Shown: positions 38,622 through 46,864, counted from the first letter of the stretch. The stretch is DNA of 64,000 nucleotides from Gemmobacter megaterium (GCF_900156815.1 NZ_FTOT01000001.1:372001-436000); one strand, 5' to 3'. The notes: generated by a model not told the origin, from the letters alone. Numbers and translations are program-made.

Positions 38622-39065
38622 TCAGCCCCGCTGCGGCCGGTCCCAGCCAAGGACCGCATCCAGCGATACCCGGCCCGGCCCCTGTGCGATCAGCACCAGA
38701 AAGCAGGCGGCCCAAAGCCCATGGGTCGGCCAGGCGCCGGGATAGACGAAGATCTGGATCACCGCAGTCATTCCCAGCAGCGCCAGCGCAGACAGCCGCG
38801 TTGCAAGCCCCAGCAACAGCAGGACGGGAAACAGATGTTCCGCCACGGTTGCCAGCCATGCTGCCAGATGCGGCGGGATCAGGGGCAGGGCATATTCATG
38901 TTCGAACAGGAATATCGTCGATGATTTCATCGTCAGCCCGTCCAGTTTGGTCCGGCCGCTGGCCCAGAATACTGCGGCGGGAAAGACCCGTGCAGCCAGC
39001 GCGACCAGATCATGCGGCACATGGCGGCCAAGCCTGTTCACGCGCGAGAGGACAGAGCGGATCAT
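38622..39065 (-). CDS. DoxX-family membrane protein of the bufferin operon
   Basis: The 147-residue protein has four membrane segments and the DoxX pattern: [48 protein letters not shown] and [21 protein letters not shown] DoxX gene regularly ends operons that make bufferin peptides; a role in quinone-linked redox chemistry or in export has been suggested, not shown. Its ATG overlaps the bufC stop by 4 nt. It converges on metG; the gap of 90 nt holds a short CCGGGGG/CCCCCGG hairpin. Confidence 0.88.
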   Translation of the reverse strand: MIRSVLSRVNRLGRHVPHDLVALAARVFPAAVFWASGRTKLDGLTMKSSTIFLFEHEYALPLIPPHLAAWLATVAEHLFPVLLLLGLATRLSALALLGMTAVIQIFVYPGAWPTHGLWAACFLVLIAQGPGRVSLDAVLGWDRPQRG

Positions 39066-39778
39066 TCCGGGATTCCTTTGCAGACAAGGGTATTGCGCAG
39101 CAACAGCGCAAGCACCGGCACCGGATCGCACCCGGCTGCGGCTTTGGTCAGGGGGAGGCCGCGCAAGAGCGCCTCGATCAGGGCGGCGTCCTGCGGTGTC
39201 AGGGCAAGGACCGGCACCTGGAAATCGGCGCTGCGCCAGATCAGGGCGATCTCGGGGCCCGTCGCACGACAGAGGCCCGTGCCGCCCGGCTGGTTCGCCT
39301 GCCATATGCTGATCGCGGGATGTGACAGGCGCAGCAGACGCAGCGAGGGATGCAGCGCAAGCGGGCGGTCGGCGGTCAGGTGTTCGGGCGCAAGCGACGT
39401 CGCATCCGCGGCATGATAGGCCAGCCCGCGCGCCCATTCGATCCGGGCCACATCCGGCAGATAGGGCAGCCCCGCGACGGGCGCGAAACCGGCCAGAAAC
39501 CCCGGAAAGGCGCCGCCCCATTCTTGCAGCACCGGGCTGCGCGGCGGATGGGCGGCGCAAAAGGGGGCTGCCATCGCGGCGAAGAACTCGGCCCCCACAA
39601 GCCGCTGCACGACCGGATAGCGGCGGGCCAGGGCCTGCGCCAGGCTGTGCGCCACGTTGTTGCGATAGACCGCGACACGCTGCGCAACCTCGTCCGGCGG
39701 GGATGCCAGCAGGCCGGGCGGCACATCCGCACCGGAAATCACACCGCGGAACCGCGCGACAGGGTCATGCGGCTGCAT
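39062..39778 (-). CDS. bufC: Bufferin-maturation partner protein (DUF2063 family)
   Basis: The 238-residue protein starts [16 protein letters not shown] and shows the DUF2063 pattern [28 protein letters not shown] near residues 35-65 (here given as [20 protein letters not shown]). Members bind the precursor peptide and assist the DUF692 enzyme. The gene overlaps bufB by 14 nt and doxX by 4 nt. The start at 39778 is chosen because the longer frame runs backwards through bufB. Confidence 0.88.
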   Translation of the reverse strand: MQPHDPVARFRGVISGADVPPGLLASPPDEVAQRVAVYRNNVAHSLAQALARRYPVVQRLVGAEFFAAMAAPFCAAHPPRSPVLQEWGGAFPGFLAGFAPVAGLPYLPDVARIEWARGLAYHAADATSLAPEHLTADRPLALHPSLRLLRLSHPAISIWQANQPGGTGLCRATGPEIALIWRSADFQVPVLALTPQDAALIEALLRGLPLTKAAAGCDPVPVLALLLRNTLVCKGIPE

Positions 39779-40604
39779 GGCGGGCCTCGTGCGAAAGCAC
39801 CCGTTCGGCACGCTGCGCCTCGGCCATAAGGACGGGCCAGTCGGGCACATCGGTGTCCCATTCCACCAGACTGGGCAGCGGGCCGGTTCTGTGCAGCACA
39901 TGCGCGAACAGCGCCCAGACCGGATCCGCCACCTCTGCCCCGTGCGAGTCGATCAGCAGTGGCCCCGAGGGCAGGTCTTCGGCCTCGTGGCCCCCCAGAT
40001 GGATCTCGGCCACCAGATGCAGGGGAAAGGCGTCCAGATAGGCCAGCGGGTCGGTGCGGTGGTTGGTGCAGGACACAAAGACATTGTTCACATCCAGCAA
40101 CAGCCCACAGCCGCTGCGCGCGGCGATCTGCGCCAGGAACTCGGTCTCGGGGATATCGCTGTCGGCAAAGACCACATAGGTCGCCGGGTTTTCCAGCAGC
40201 AGGCGCCGGCCCAGGGCGGTCTGCACCTGATCGACATGCGCCACGACCCGGTCCAGCGTGGCTGCGGTATAGGGCAGCGGCAGCAGATCGTTCAGGAATT
40301 CGTTGCCATGGCTGGACCAGGCCAGATGTTCGGAAAAGCTCTCGGGCTGGTGGCGGTCGCACAATGCCTTGATCCGGGCAAGATGGGCAGCGTCGATCCG
40401 GTCGCCGCCGATCGACAGGCCGACCCCGTGGACCGACAAGGCATGGTCGCGGTGCAGCGTCTCCAGCATGACATGCGGCGCACCGCCCGCGCCCAGGTAA
40501 TTCTCGGCATGGACTTCGAAGAACCCCACCGTCGGGGGGCTGGCGACAATCTGGGCGAAATGCTGGGGCTTGAAGCCCAGCCCGGCGCGGGCAGGCAGTG
40601 TCAT
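39765..40604 (-). CDS. bufB: Multinuclear iron oxidative enzyme of the bufferin operon (DUF692)
   Basis: The 279-residue TIM-barrel protein belongs to DUF692/MNIO, iron enzymes that modify Cys in ribosomal peptides; bufferin-type members turn Cys into thiooxazole. Metal-ligand regions visible are [52 protein letters not shown] and [10 protein letters not shown], with LIDSHGAEV near the end, supplying the His, Glu, Asp and Asn ligands. Start at 40604 by alignment ([16 protein letters not shown]). It follows bufA1 by 62 nt. Confidence 0.93.
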   Translation of the reverse strand: MTLPARAGLGFKPQHFAQIVASPPTVGFFEVHAENYLGAGGAPHVMLETLHRDHALSVHGVGLSIGGDRIDAAHLARIKALCDRHQPESFSEHLAWSSHGNEFLNDLLPLPYTAATLDRVVAHVDQVQTALGRRLLLENPATYVVFADSDIPETEFLAQIAARSGCGLLLDVNNVFVSCTNHRTDPLAYLDAFPLHLVAEIHLGGHEAEDLPSGPLLIDSHGAEVADPVWALFAHVLHRTGPLPSLVEWDTDVPDWPVLMAEAQRAERVLSHEARHAAA

Positions 40605-40666
40605 GGGGCATTCCTTGTGCTGCAAGGCAACCGGGCGGATCGGGATCCGCCCGGCAGACGGGCAAG

Positions 40667-40939
40667 TTACATCGTGATCGGCTCCAGCGACCCCTTGTGA
40701 CCGGCCGGGGTTTCGATGGTGGTGCAGGTGCCAGCCGGGACCAGCTTCCACGCGTTGCCCTGATAGTCCTTGGTCGAGCTGCCCGCGCAGGTGGTGCCGG
40801 GGCCTGCGGCACAGTCATTCTGCCCGGCCAGCGCAACGCCATAGCATTTTTCCATGCTGCCGGTTGCGGTCTGGGCCTGGGCTGAAACGGCCGACAGGCT
40901 GATGGCGGCGGCGATGGCGGCGGCAAGATTGGCGTTCAT
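40667..40939 (-). CDS. bufA1: Bufferin precursor peptide, BufA1 (DUF2282) type
   Basis: The 90-residue protein has a signal peptide ([22 protein letters not shown]) and a core with exactly four Cys at residues 32, 43, 51 and 72 in the order [28 protein letters not shown], with [14 protein letters not shown] between the third and fourth. That is the conserved DUF2282 pattern of copper-buffering bufferins, whose middle Cys residues are converted to thiooxazoles before export to the periplasm. GGAG lies before the ATG, and a sigma-type promoter starts about 50 nt upstream. It heads the operon bufA1-bufB-bufC-doxX. Confidence 0.92.
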   Translation of the reverse strand: MNANLAAAIAAAISLSAVSAQAQTATGSMEKCYGVALAGQNDCAAGPGTTCAGSSTKDYQGNAWKLVPAGTCTTIETPAGHKGSLEPITM

Positions 40940-40987
40940 GTGTCGATCTCCGTTGCAAGGGGACGCCCGTTGCGTCCTGCGGTGCCA

Positions 40988-41013
40988 TTCGAGCCAACGG
41001 GCGGCGGCGTTAC
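40988..41013 (-). promoter_or_regulatory. ECF sigma promoter of the bufferin operon
   Basis: On the minus strand GTAACG (41013-41008), a 16-nt spacer and CGAA (40991-40988). This fits the promoter pattern I recall for the Caulobacter SigF regulon (GTAACC, 16 nt, CGAA) but for the sixth base. It would give a leader of about 40 nt before the bufA1 ATG at 40939. Confidence 0.8.
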
Positions 41014-41056
41014 CGGCACACGAACACGTGATATCTGGCATGACGCGGCGTGCCGT

Positions 41057-41082
41057 GTAACGTTGGGCCGCTGCACAGCGTA
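41057..41082 (+). promoter_or_regulatory. ECF sigma promoter of the sigma factor gene
   Basis: GTAACG (41057-41062), 16 nt, CGTA (41079-41082), 25 nt before the sigma factor ATG. It repeats the facing promoter of bufA1 in the -35 box and spacer, differing at one -10 base, so the sigma factor is probably autoregulated. Confidence 0.75.
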
Positions 41083-41107
41083 TCGGGCATAGGACAGCAG
41101 GGACGGC

Positions 41108-41653
41108 ATGGGGCGAAGCGACGAAGACTGGTCCGCGTGGATGCGCGCGGGGATCGCCGGCGATCAGCGGGCCTATGCGCTGCTGCTGACGCAGATGGCG
41201 CCGGTGCTGCGTGGCATCGTGCGGGCAAGGGCGAGCGGGATGGATCCGGCCTGGTGCGAAGATGTGGTGCAGGACACGTTGCTGGCCGTGCATCTCAAGC
41301 GGGGAACCTGGGACAGCGCGCAACCGCTGCGACCCTGGGTCTACGCCATCGCCCGGCACAAGATCGTCGATGCGTTCCGGCGCCGGGGGCGCGCGGTGCA
41401 TCTGCCGGTCGAGGATTTCGCCGAGGCGCTGGCCGCCGAGGACGGCCCCGATCCGTTCGAGGCGGCGGATGCAGGGCGCCTGATCGACCGCTTGCCCGGC
41501 CGGGATGCGGCCCTGCTGCGCTGTCTGGCGCTGGAGGCCAGGGGGTATGAGGACTGCGGGGCGCGGCTGGGCATGACACCGGGTGGTCTGCGGGTTGCAT
41601 TGCACCGGGCGTTGCAGCGCCTTGCCCGGTTGCGGCTGGAGGACAGGGTATGA
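41108..41653 (+). CDS. ECF sigma factor, SigF-like, paired with NrsF
   Basis: The 181-residue protein has region 2 (about 20-90) with [18 protein letters not shown] and [21 protein letters not shown], and region 4 (about 125-178) with [31 protein letters not shown], given here by its helix-turn-helix core [19 protein letters not shown]. It overlaps the anti-sigma gene by 4 nt (ATGA). By analogy with Caulobacter SigF it should direct transcription of itself and the divergent bufferin operon when the anti-sigma factor releases it, for example under metal stress. Confidence 0.92.
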   Translation: MGRSDEDWSAWMRAGIAGDQRAYALLLTQMAPVLRGIVRARASGMDPAWCEDVVQDTLLAVHLKRGTWDSAQPLRPWVYAIARHKIVDAFRRRGRAVHLPVEDFAEALAAEDGPDPFEAADAGRLIDRLPGRDAALLRCLALEARGYEDCGARLGMTPGGLRVALHRALQRLARLRLEDRV

Positions 41654-42285
41654 GAACCGACGAGTTGATCGGACTTCTGGCGCAGGACGACAGTCGGCCG
41701 CGGCGCGTTCCGTGGCGTGTGACCTTGGCCATGGCAACAGGACTGGCGGGGGCCGGGCTGGCGGGTCTGCTGCTGCTGGGGATCCGGCCGGATCTGGCCC
41801 AGGCGGTGACGGTCCCGACGACGCTGATGAAATGGGTTCTGCCGCTGCTCGTCGGGGGGCTGGGGGTCTCTGGCGCGCTGGCGCTGGCGCGACCGGATCA
41901 GGACGGGCGCGGCGCGCAAACTGCGCTGTGGATCGTGCTTGGTGCCGTTCTGCTGTGGTTCGGGCTGGCGGTGCTGTCCACGCCTGCGGGGCAGGTCACG
42001 CGGGCCGTGATGGGCAGCACGGCGCGGGCCTGCCTGCTGGCGGTCACGGCCATCGGCTTGCCCCCGCTGGTGGCGGCCTTGTTCATGTTGCGGGATGGCG
42101 CGTCGGTGGCGCCGCACCGCAACGGCGCGTTTGCCGGGCTGGCTGCGGGCGGATTCGCGGCCATGATCTATGCGCTGCATTGCAACGAGGATGCGCCGCA
42201 GTTCTTTCTGCTCTGGTATTCGCTGGGGATTGCCATTCTTGCTGCGTGCGGGGCCTGGCTGGGGGGGCGCATCCTGCGTTGGTAG
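41650..42285 (+). CDS. nrsF: NrsF-type membrane anti-sigma factor (DUF1109)
   Basis: The 211-residue protein has a short cytoplasmic N terminus ([21 protein letters not shown]) and six membrane segments from about residue 23 to 208, the DUF1109 layout. Cys occur at residues 128, 178 and 200. The first two have the spacing of the two conserved Cys needed for release of SigF in Caulobacter NrsF (131 and 181 as I recall), so a thiol/metal-sensing role fits. It is cotranscribed and translationally coupled with the sigma gene. Confidence 0.9.
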   Translation: MRTDELIGLLAQDDSRPRRVPWRVTLAMATGLAGAGLAGLLLLGIRPDLAQAVTVPTTLMKWVLPLLVGGLGVSGALALARPDQDGRGAQTALWIVLGAVLLWFGLAVLSTPAGQVTRAVMGSTARACLLAVTAIGLPPLVAALFMLRDGASVAPHRNGAFAGLAAGGFAAMIYALHCNEDAPQFFLLWYSLGIAILAACGAWLGGRILRW

Positions 42286-42507
42286 GCCCCCGGTGTGCCA
42301 CGGGTGCGGAATCCGGCGATCTGGAACCGGGCCTGTGTGGCCTCTGGGACAATGGCCATTTGTTGCCATGATTGATTAACCAGGACCAGCAAAACACCCG
42401 CACAACGCCTGATTGCGACCACATTCTGCCGCCAGAACGCTTGCCATGGAACGAGTGATAACCCTCTCGCTGCGCCGGGAGGAACCCATGGCAGGAAAGG
42501 ACTTCAT

Positions 42508-44094
42508 ATGACGACGCATAACTTTGGTGGCTTCCGCGTCACGAACGATGGTTCGGGTGTGCCGCTGTCGGTGCATGGCGCGACGATGGGCTGGATGACC
42601 TCGGAATTCTTCCGCTTCAAATACGCGATTGATACGCCGGCCGCTGGCCAGTTCTCGCCCATCACGGTCGATCTGGCGCCGCCCTCCAAATTGCTGACGG
42701 TGAACCTGACCTCGCAAGGGTCCACCTCGCGGATGTTCCTGGACGATGTGGGCGCGATTGCCCGCTACACCTGGGTGCAGGACGGTGAAACCAAGGTGAC
42801 GACCGTTCTGTCGGTGCAGACCGACGTGAACCAGTTTGCCTATTTTGCCCTGGCCGGGGATGCCCTGCCGACCATCACCTCGACCTCGCACTACAATGCC
42901 TTTGTGGCCAGCGTGACCTCGATCACCTCCGAGATCGGCAAGGGGCAGGCAACCTTTGGTCCCGGCTCGCTGCACAACATGGAGAAGGCGCTGGCCTACA
43001 CCAGCACCAGCGATGACGACTATATCGCCGGTGTCGATGGCGTGGACGACTGGTCGGAGCGGCCGCTGGAAGCCGGAGTTGGTGCCGATACGGTGATCGG
43101 CACGTCGGGCACCGACTGGGTGCGTGGCGGCAACGGCAATGACTCGCTGGTCGGCGCGGATGGCGATGATCGCCTGTATGGCGAGAATGGCCATGACATG
43201 CTCTATGGCGGTGCTGGCTCTGACAGCCTGTTCGGCGGCAACGGCAACGATCTCATCGACGGTGGCGACAACGCTGACAGCCTGGTTGGCGGCAGCGGCG
43301 ATGACACGATCTATGGCGGCAACGGCGCCGATCGCGTGCGCGGCGACACCGGAAACGATCTGCTGTTCGGCGAAAACGGCAACGACAACATGAACGGCGG
43401 CGGCGGCAGCGATACCATGTACGGTGGTTCGGGTGACGACACTGTGCGCGGCGATGGCGGCACCGACCTGCTGTTCGGCGAGGATGGTAACGATGTCATG
43501 GGCGGCGGCGCTGGCGCCGATACGATCTATGGCGGCGCAGGCGATGATACGATGGATGGCGGCACCCATGCCGACCTGATGTACGGCGGCGACGGCAACG
43601 ATGTGATGAACGGAGGCTCGGGCGCCGATGTTCTGTTCGGTGAAGCCGACGATGACGTCCTGCGCGGTTCGTCGGGCAACGATGTGCTGTACGGCGGCAT
43701 CGGAAACGATACGCTGGACGGTGGCACCGGCCATGACCTGCTGTATGCCGACGCAGGCAACAATGCCATGAACGGCGGCGCCGGGAATGACACGCTGGTC
43801 TCGGGTCTGGGTGACGATACCATGACCGGCGGCAAGGGCGAAGATGTCTTCGTGATCTCCTCGGTTCTGGGTGACTCGCATATCACCGACTTCCTGGGCC
43901 GCGATGGCGACCGCCTGTATATCTCCAGCGATCTGGCGGCGGATGTCGAAACCGCGATGGGCCTTGCCACCGAAGAGGGTCGCGTCGTGACCTTCGACTT
44001 CGGCGCGGCGGGGACGCTGACGCTTGAAAAGACCTCGATCGCGCTGATCGAGAACTTTGTCGAGATCTGGACGGTGCCCGAGGACTTCCTCTGA
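42508..44094 (+). CDS. RTX-type calcium-binding repeat protein
   Basis: The 528-residue protein has an N-terminal domain of about 180 residues without a signal peptide (MTTHNFGGFRVTNDGSGVPL...), then about 27 nonapeptide repeats of the type GGxGNDxLx between residues 205 and 450, forming a calcium-bound beta roll, and a C-terminal part (VFVISSVLGDSHITDFLGRDGDRLYI, from about 450) of the kind that serves as an uncleaved type I secretion signal. No protease, lipase or adhesin domain is recognised, and no secretion genes adjoin. AGGAAAGGA precedes the ATG. It is probably secreted; its role is unknown. Confidence 0.88.
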   Translation: MTTHNFGGFRVTNDGSGVPLSVHGATMGWMTSEFFRFKYAIDTPAAGQFSPITVDLAPPSKLLTVNLTSQGSTSRMFLDDVGAIARYTWVQDGETKVTTVLSVQTDVNQFAYFALAGDALPTITSTSHYNAFVASVTSITSEIGKGQATFGPGSLHNMEKALAYTSTSDDDYIAGVDGVDDWSERPLEAGVGADTVIGTSGTDWVRGGNGNDSLVGADGDDRLYGENGHDMLYGGAGSDSLFGGNGNDLIDGGDNADSLVGGSGDDTIYGGNGADRVRGDTGNDLLFGENGNDNMNGGGGSDTMYGGSGDDTVRGDGGTDLLFGEDGNDVMGGGAGADTIYGGAGDDTMDGGTHADLMYGGDGNDVMNGGSGADVLFGEADDDVLRGSSGNDVLYGGIGNDTLDGGTGHDLLYADAGNNAMNGGAGNDTLVSGLGDDTMTGGKGEDVFVISSVLGDSHITDFLGRDGDRLYISSDLAADVETAMGLATEEGRVVTFDFGAAGTLTLEKTSIALIENFVEIWTVPEDFL

Positions 44095-44120
44095 CATCGG
44101 AACGACCGACCTATGGTCAT

Positions 44121-44155
44121 GCGGGCGGGGCCATCGGCCCCGCCCGTTCTGTTTT
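44121..44155 (+). terminator. Intrinsic terminator of the RTX gene
   Basis: CGGGCGGGGCC-ATC-GGCCCCGCCCG, an 11-bp perfect stem, followed by TTCTGTTTT, 27 nt after the RTX stop codon. Confidence 0.9.
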
Positions 44156-44311
44156 GCAGCGAAATTTTAGAAAGATTTCCATGTTGCGCCGTTCTGGGAA
44201 ATAAAAGATCGAAATTTGAACCCCTGGCGACACTTTTTTCATGGCGTTTGGTGTTGACGCTGCTTTCGCCCGGCCCTAATGTCCCGACAGCCGCAATGAA
44301 AGGGGCAGGGG

Positions 44312-44359
44312 ATGACACATCTTGTCGTAATTCGGGGATCTTGGCGCATGGGCCGGTAA
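44312..44359 (+). CDS. ilvB leader peptide
   Basis: A 15-codon frame, MTHLVVIRGSWRMGR then TAA, preceded by a G-rich site (GGGGCAGGGG). It contains Leu-Val-Val-Ile in a row, the three branched-chain amino acids whose tRNA charging would be sensed. The frame ends inside the first arm region of the hairpin at 44343-44387, the geometry of an attenuation leader. It lies 80 nt before ilvB. Confidence 0.85.
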   Translation: MTHLVVIRGSWRMGR

Positions 44360-44387
44360 CGGACGCCAGACCTGAAGCCCATGCGCC
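44343..44387 (+). promoter_or_regulatory. ilvBN attenuator: upstream (alternative) stem
   Basis: GGCGCATGGGC (44343-44353) pairs perfectly over 11 bases with GCCCATGCGCC (44377-44387). The first arm overlaps the last codons of the leader peptide and the second arm overlaps the first three bases of the terminator stem, so translation through the leader decides which structure forms. Confidence 0.8.
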
Positions 44388-44409
44388 CCCGAACCTTCGG
44401 GGGCTTTTT
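44385..44409 (+). terminator. ilvBN attenuator: terminator hairpin
   Basis: GCCCCCGA-ACCT-TCGGGGGC, an 8-bp stem followed by TTTTT, 30 nt before the ilvB start codon. Placed between a leader peptide and the biosynthetic gene, it is a conditional terminator. Confidence 0.9.
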
Positions 44410-44438
44410 GTTGCGCGGTTCGGACAAGCGAGGATGAT

Positions 44439-46187
44439 ATGTCGCGGATGATGACGGGTGCGAGAATGGTGGTGCAGGCCCTCAAGGATCAGGGGGTCGA
44501 AGTCGTATTCGGCTATCCTGGCGGGGCGGTCCTACCGATTTACGACGAAATCTTCCAGCAGAACGACATCCGGCACGTACTTGTCCGCCATGAACAGGGC
44601 GCGGTGCACATGGCCGAAGGCTATGCCCGGTCCACCGGCAAGCCGGGTGTGGTGCTGGTGACGTCGGGGCCGGGTGCGACCAATGCGGTGACCGGCATCG
44701 TGGATGCGCTGATGGACAGCATCCCGCTGGTGGTGCTGTCGGGGCAGGTGCCGACCTTCATGATCGGCACCGACGGGTTCCAGGAGGCGGATACTGTCGG
44801 CATCACGCGTCCGGTCACCAAGATGAACTGGCTGGTCAAGGACACATCAAAGCTGGCAGAGACCATCCATCAGGCGTTTCACGTCGCGATCTCGGGCCGC
44901 CCCGGTCCGGTCCTGGTGGATATCCCCAAGGATGTGCAATTCGCCGAAGCCGCCTATTCGGAACCGCAAAAGGCCCGGACCGCGCATTACCAGCCCAGGG
45001 TGAAAGGCGATATCGACGCCATCACCCGCATGGTGGAACTGCTGGAAACCGCAGAACGCCCGGTGTTCTATACCGGCGGCGGTGTGGTCAACTCTGGCCC
45101 CGGCGCCAGCCAGTTGCTGCGCGAATGGGCCGATGCGGCAGGGGTTCCCGTTACCTCGACGCTGATGGGGTTGGGCGCCTATCCGGCCAGCGGCAAGAAC
45201 TGGCTGGGAATGCTGGGGATGCATGGTCTTTACGAGGCCAATCTGGCAATGCATGGCTGTGATCTGATGATCAACGTCGGCGCGCGGTTCGATGACCGCA
45301 TCACCGGGCGCGTGGCCGATTTCAGCCCCGGCTCGACCAAGGTGCATATCGACATCGACGCCTCCAGCATCAACAAGGTGATCCGCGTGGATGTGCCCAT
45401 CGTGGGCGATGTGGGTCATGTGCTGGAAGATGCGCTGCGCATCTGGAAATCGCGTGGCCGCAAGGTGAACCGCGAGGCGCTGGCCCGGTGGTGGGCGCAG
45501 ATCACCGAGTGGAAAAAGGTCGATTGCCTGTCCTTTGCCCCCTCTGGCAAGACGATCAAGCCGCAATATGCCCTGCAACGCCTGCAAGAGCTGACCAAGG
45601 ACCACCCGAAACGCTACATCACCACCGAAGTGGGCCAGCATCAGATGTGGGCCGCGCAGTTCCTGCATTTCGACCAGCCGAACCGCTGGATGACCAGCGG
45701 CGGCCTGGGCACCATGGGCTATGGCCTGCCGGCCAGCATCGGGGTGCAGGTCGCGCATCCCGAGGCGTTGGTGATCAACGTGGCTGGCGAGGCCAGCTGG
45801 CTGATGAACATGCAGGAAATGGGCACCGCGATGCAGTTCCGCGCCCCGGTCAAGCAGTTCATCCTGAACAACGAACGTCTGGGCATGGTGCGCCAGTGGC
45901 AGGAACTGCTGCATGGCGAGCGGTATTCGTCGTCGTGGTCGGAATCCTTGCCCGATTTCGTCAAGCTGGCCGAGGCATTTGGCTGCAAGGGCATCAAATG
46001 CAGCGATCCCGCCGATCTGGACGACGCGATCCGCGAGATGCTGGCCTATGACGGCCCGGTGATCTTTGATTGCCTGGTGGAAAAGCACGAGAACTGCTTC
46101 CCCATGATCCCGTCGGGCAAGCCGCATAACGAGATGTTGCTGTCGGCCGATGCCAGCGCCTTCAAGTCGGGCGCCGTGCTGGTGTGA
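44439..46187 (+). CDS. ilvB: Acetolactate synthase large subunit
   Basis: The 582-residue ThDP enzyme makes acetolactate and acetohydroxybutyrate, the first shared step to valine, leucine and isoleucine. It has GYPGGAVLPIYDEI and RHEQGAVHMAEGYAR, whose Glu activates ThDP, SGPGATNAVTGI, and the C-terminal ThDP site NVAGEASWLMNMQE ... ILNNERLGMVRQWQ. In that motif (usually GD[GA]S) the metal-binding Asp reads Glu. GAGG stands 6 nt before the ATG. Regulation is by the attenuator upstream. Confidence 0.97.
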   Translation: MSRMMTGARMVVQALKDQGVEVVFGYPGGAVLPIYDEIFQQNDIRHVLVRHEQGAVHMAEGYARSTGKPGVVLVTSGPGATNAVTGIVDALMDSIPLVVLSGQVPTFMIGTDGFQEADTVGITRPVTKMNWLVKDTSKLAETIHQAFHVAISGRPGPVLVDIPKDVQFAEAAYSEPQKARTAHYQPRVKGDIDAITRMVELLETAERPVFYTGGGVVNSGPGASQLLREWADAAGVPVTSTLMGLGAYPASGKNWLGMLGMHGLYEANLAMHGCDLMINVGARFDDRITGRVADFSPGSTKVHIDIDASSINKVIRVDVPIVGDVGHVLEDALRIWKSRGRKVNREALARWWAQITEWKKVDCLSFAPSGKTIKPQYALQRLQELTKDHPKRYITTEVGQHQMWAAQFLHFDQPNRWMTSGGLGTMGYGLPASIGVQVAHPEALVINVAGEASWLMNMQEMGTAMQFRAPVKQFILNNERLGMVRQWQELLHGERYSSSWSESLPDFVKLAEAFGCKGIKCSDPADLDDAIREMLAYDGPVIFDCLVEKHENCFPMIPSGKPHNEMLLSADASAFKSGAVLV

Positions 46188-46218
46188 CCCGTGGGCCGGG
46201 GGGCGTCCCCCGGCACCC

Positions 46219-46242
46219 GCAGCGTATTTTTGCAAGATGAAA
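46219..46242 (-). repeat. Degenerate dispersed repeat, copy 6, between ilvB and ilvN
   Basis: On the minus strand it reads TTTCATCTTGCAAAAATACG, a diverged form of the repeat core, preceded on the plus strand by the hairpin GCCGGGGG-GCGT-CCCCCGGC. Its end, AAAGGGAGAGG just before the ilvN ATG, forms or overlaps the ilvN ribosome-binding site. Confidence 0.65.
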
Positions 46243-46252
46243 GGGAGAGGCC

Positions 46253-46813
46253 ATGTCGCCGCTCAACATCAAACAGGGTTCGACCAGCCATTCCGCCTAT
46301 GACCTGCGCGATCCCAATGCCGAAGTGATCGAAAGCCATACGCTGGCCGTGATCGTCGACAACGAATCCGGTGTGCTGGCACGGGTGATCGGGCTGTTTT
46401 CCGGCCGGGGCTACAACATCGACAGCCTGACCGTGGCCGAGGTGGATCATACCGGGCATCGCAGCCGCATCACGATCGTCACCCGTGGAACGCCCCAGGT
46501 GATCGAGCAGATCAAGGCCCAGCTGGAGCGGATGGTCCCGGTGCATGGCGTGCATGACCTGACGGTGGACGGCCCTTCGGTGGAACGCGAACTGGCGCTG
46601 CTGAAGGTTGCGGGCAAGGGCGATCACCGGATCGAGGCGCTGCGCCTGGCCGAGATTTTCCGCGCCAATGTGGTGGACAGCACGCTGGAGAGCTTTGTCT
46701 TTGAAATGACCGGCGCCCCGGAAAAGATCGACGCCTTTGCAGAGCTGATGCGCCCCCTTGGCCTGCGCGAGATTGCGCGCACCGGCGTTGCGGCGCTGGC
46801 CCGCGGGATGTAA
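46253..46813 (+). CDS. ilvN: Acetolactate synthase small (regulatory) subunit
   Basis: The 186-residue subunit has an N-terminal ACT domain (HTLAVIVDNESGVLARVIGLFSGRGYNIDSLTV, abbreviated by VDNESGVLARVIGLFSGRGY) that binds valine for feedback control, and a second domain ending REIARTGVAALARGM. It lies 65 nt after ilvB on the same transcript, separated by a repeat element and hairpin. The first 20 residues before the ACT domain are a non-conserved extension. Confidence 0.96.
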   Translation: MSPLNIKQGSTSHSAYDLRDPNAEVIESHTLAVIVDNESGVLARVIGLFSGRGYNIDSLTVAEVDHTGHRSRITIVTRGTPQVIEQIKAQLERMVPVHGVHDLTVDGPSVERELALLKVAGKGDHRIEALRLAEIFRANVVDSTLESFVFEMTGAPEKIDAFAELMRPLGLREIARTGVAALARGM

Positions 46814-46818
46814 TCGAC

Positions 46819-46847
46819 CACGGCGGCGGTTCGGTCCCGCCGCCGTG
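46819..46847. terminator. Bidirectional hairpin between ilvN and the convergent gene
   Basis: CACGGCGGCGG-TTCGGTC-CCGCCGCCGTG, an 11-bp perfect stem, lies 5 nt after ilvN and 18 nt from the end of the opposite gene. No T run follows on either side, so it may end transcription weakly or protect 3' ends. Confidence 0.6.
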
Positions 46848-46864
46848 CCCCTGCATTCGATGTG

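Noticed and set aside
39765-40604. Annotation of the DUF692 protein as a xylose-isomerase-like sugar enzyme
   Set aside because: The TIM barrel is shared, but the neighbours (DUF2282 peptide, DUF2063, DoxX) and the His/Asn/Asp pattern identify the bufferin-type MNIO enzyme.
43120-43860. Possible tandem DNA repeat or CRISPR-like array
   Set aside because: The periodicity is 27 nt, in frame, and varies at synonymous and loop positions: it encodes RTX nonapeptides. No spacers or identical repeats are present.
42376-44097. 573-residue minus-strand frame with regular Ile/Val/Ala repeats
   Set aside because: The repeats are the antisense image of the RTX nonapeptide codons; the plus-strand gene has ribosome site, repeats and terminator.
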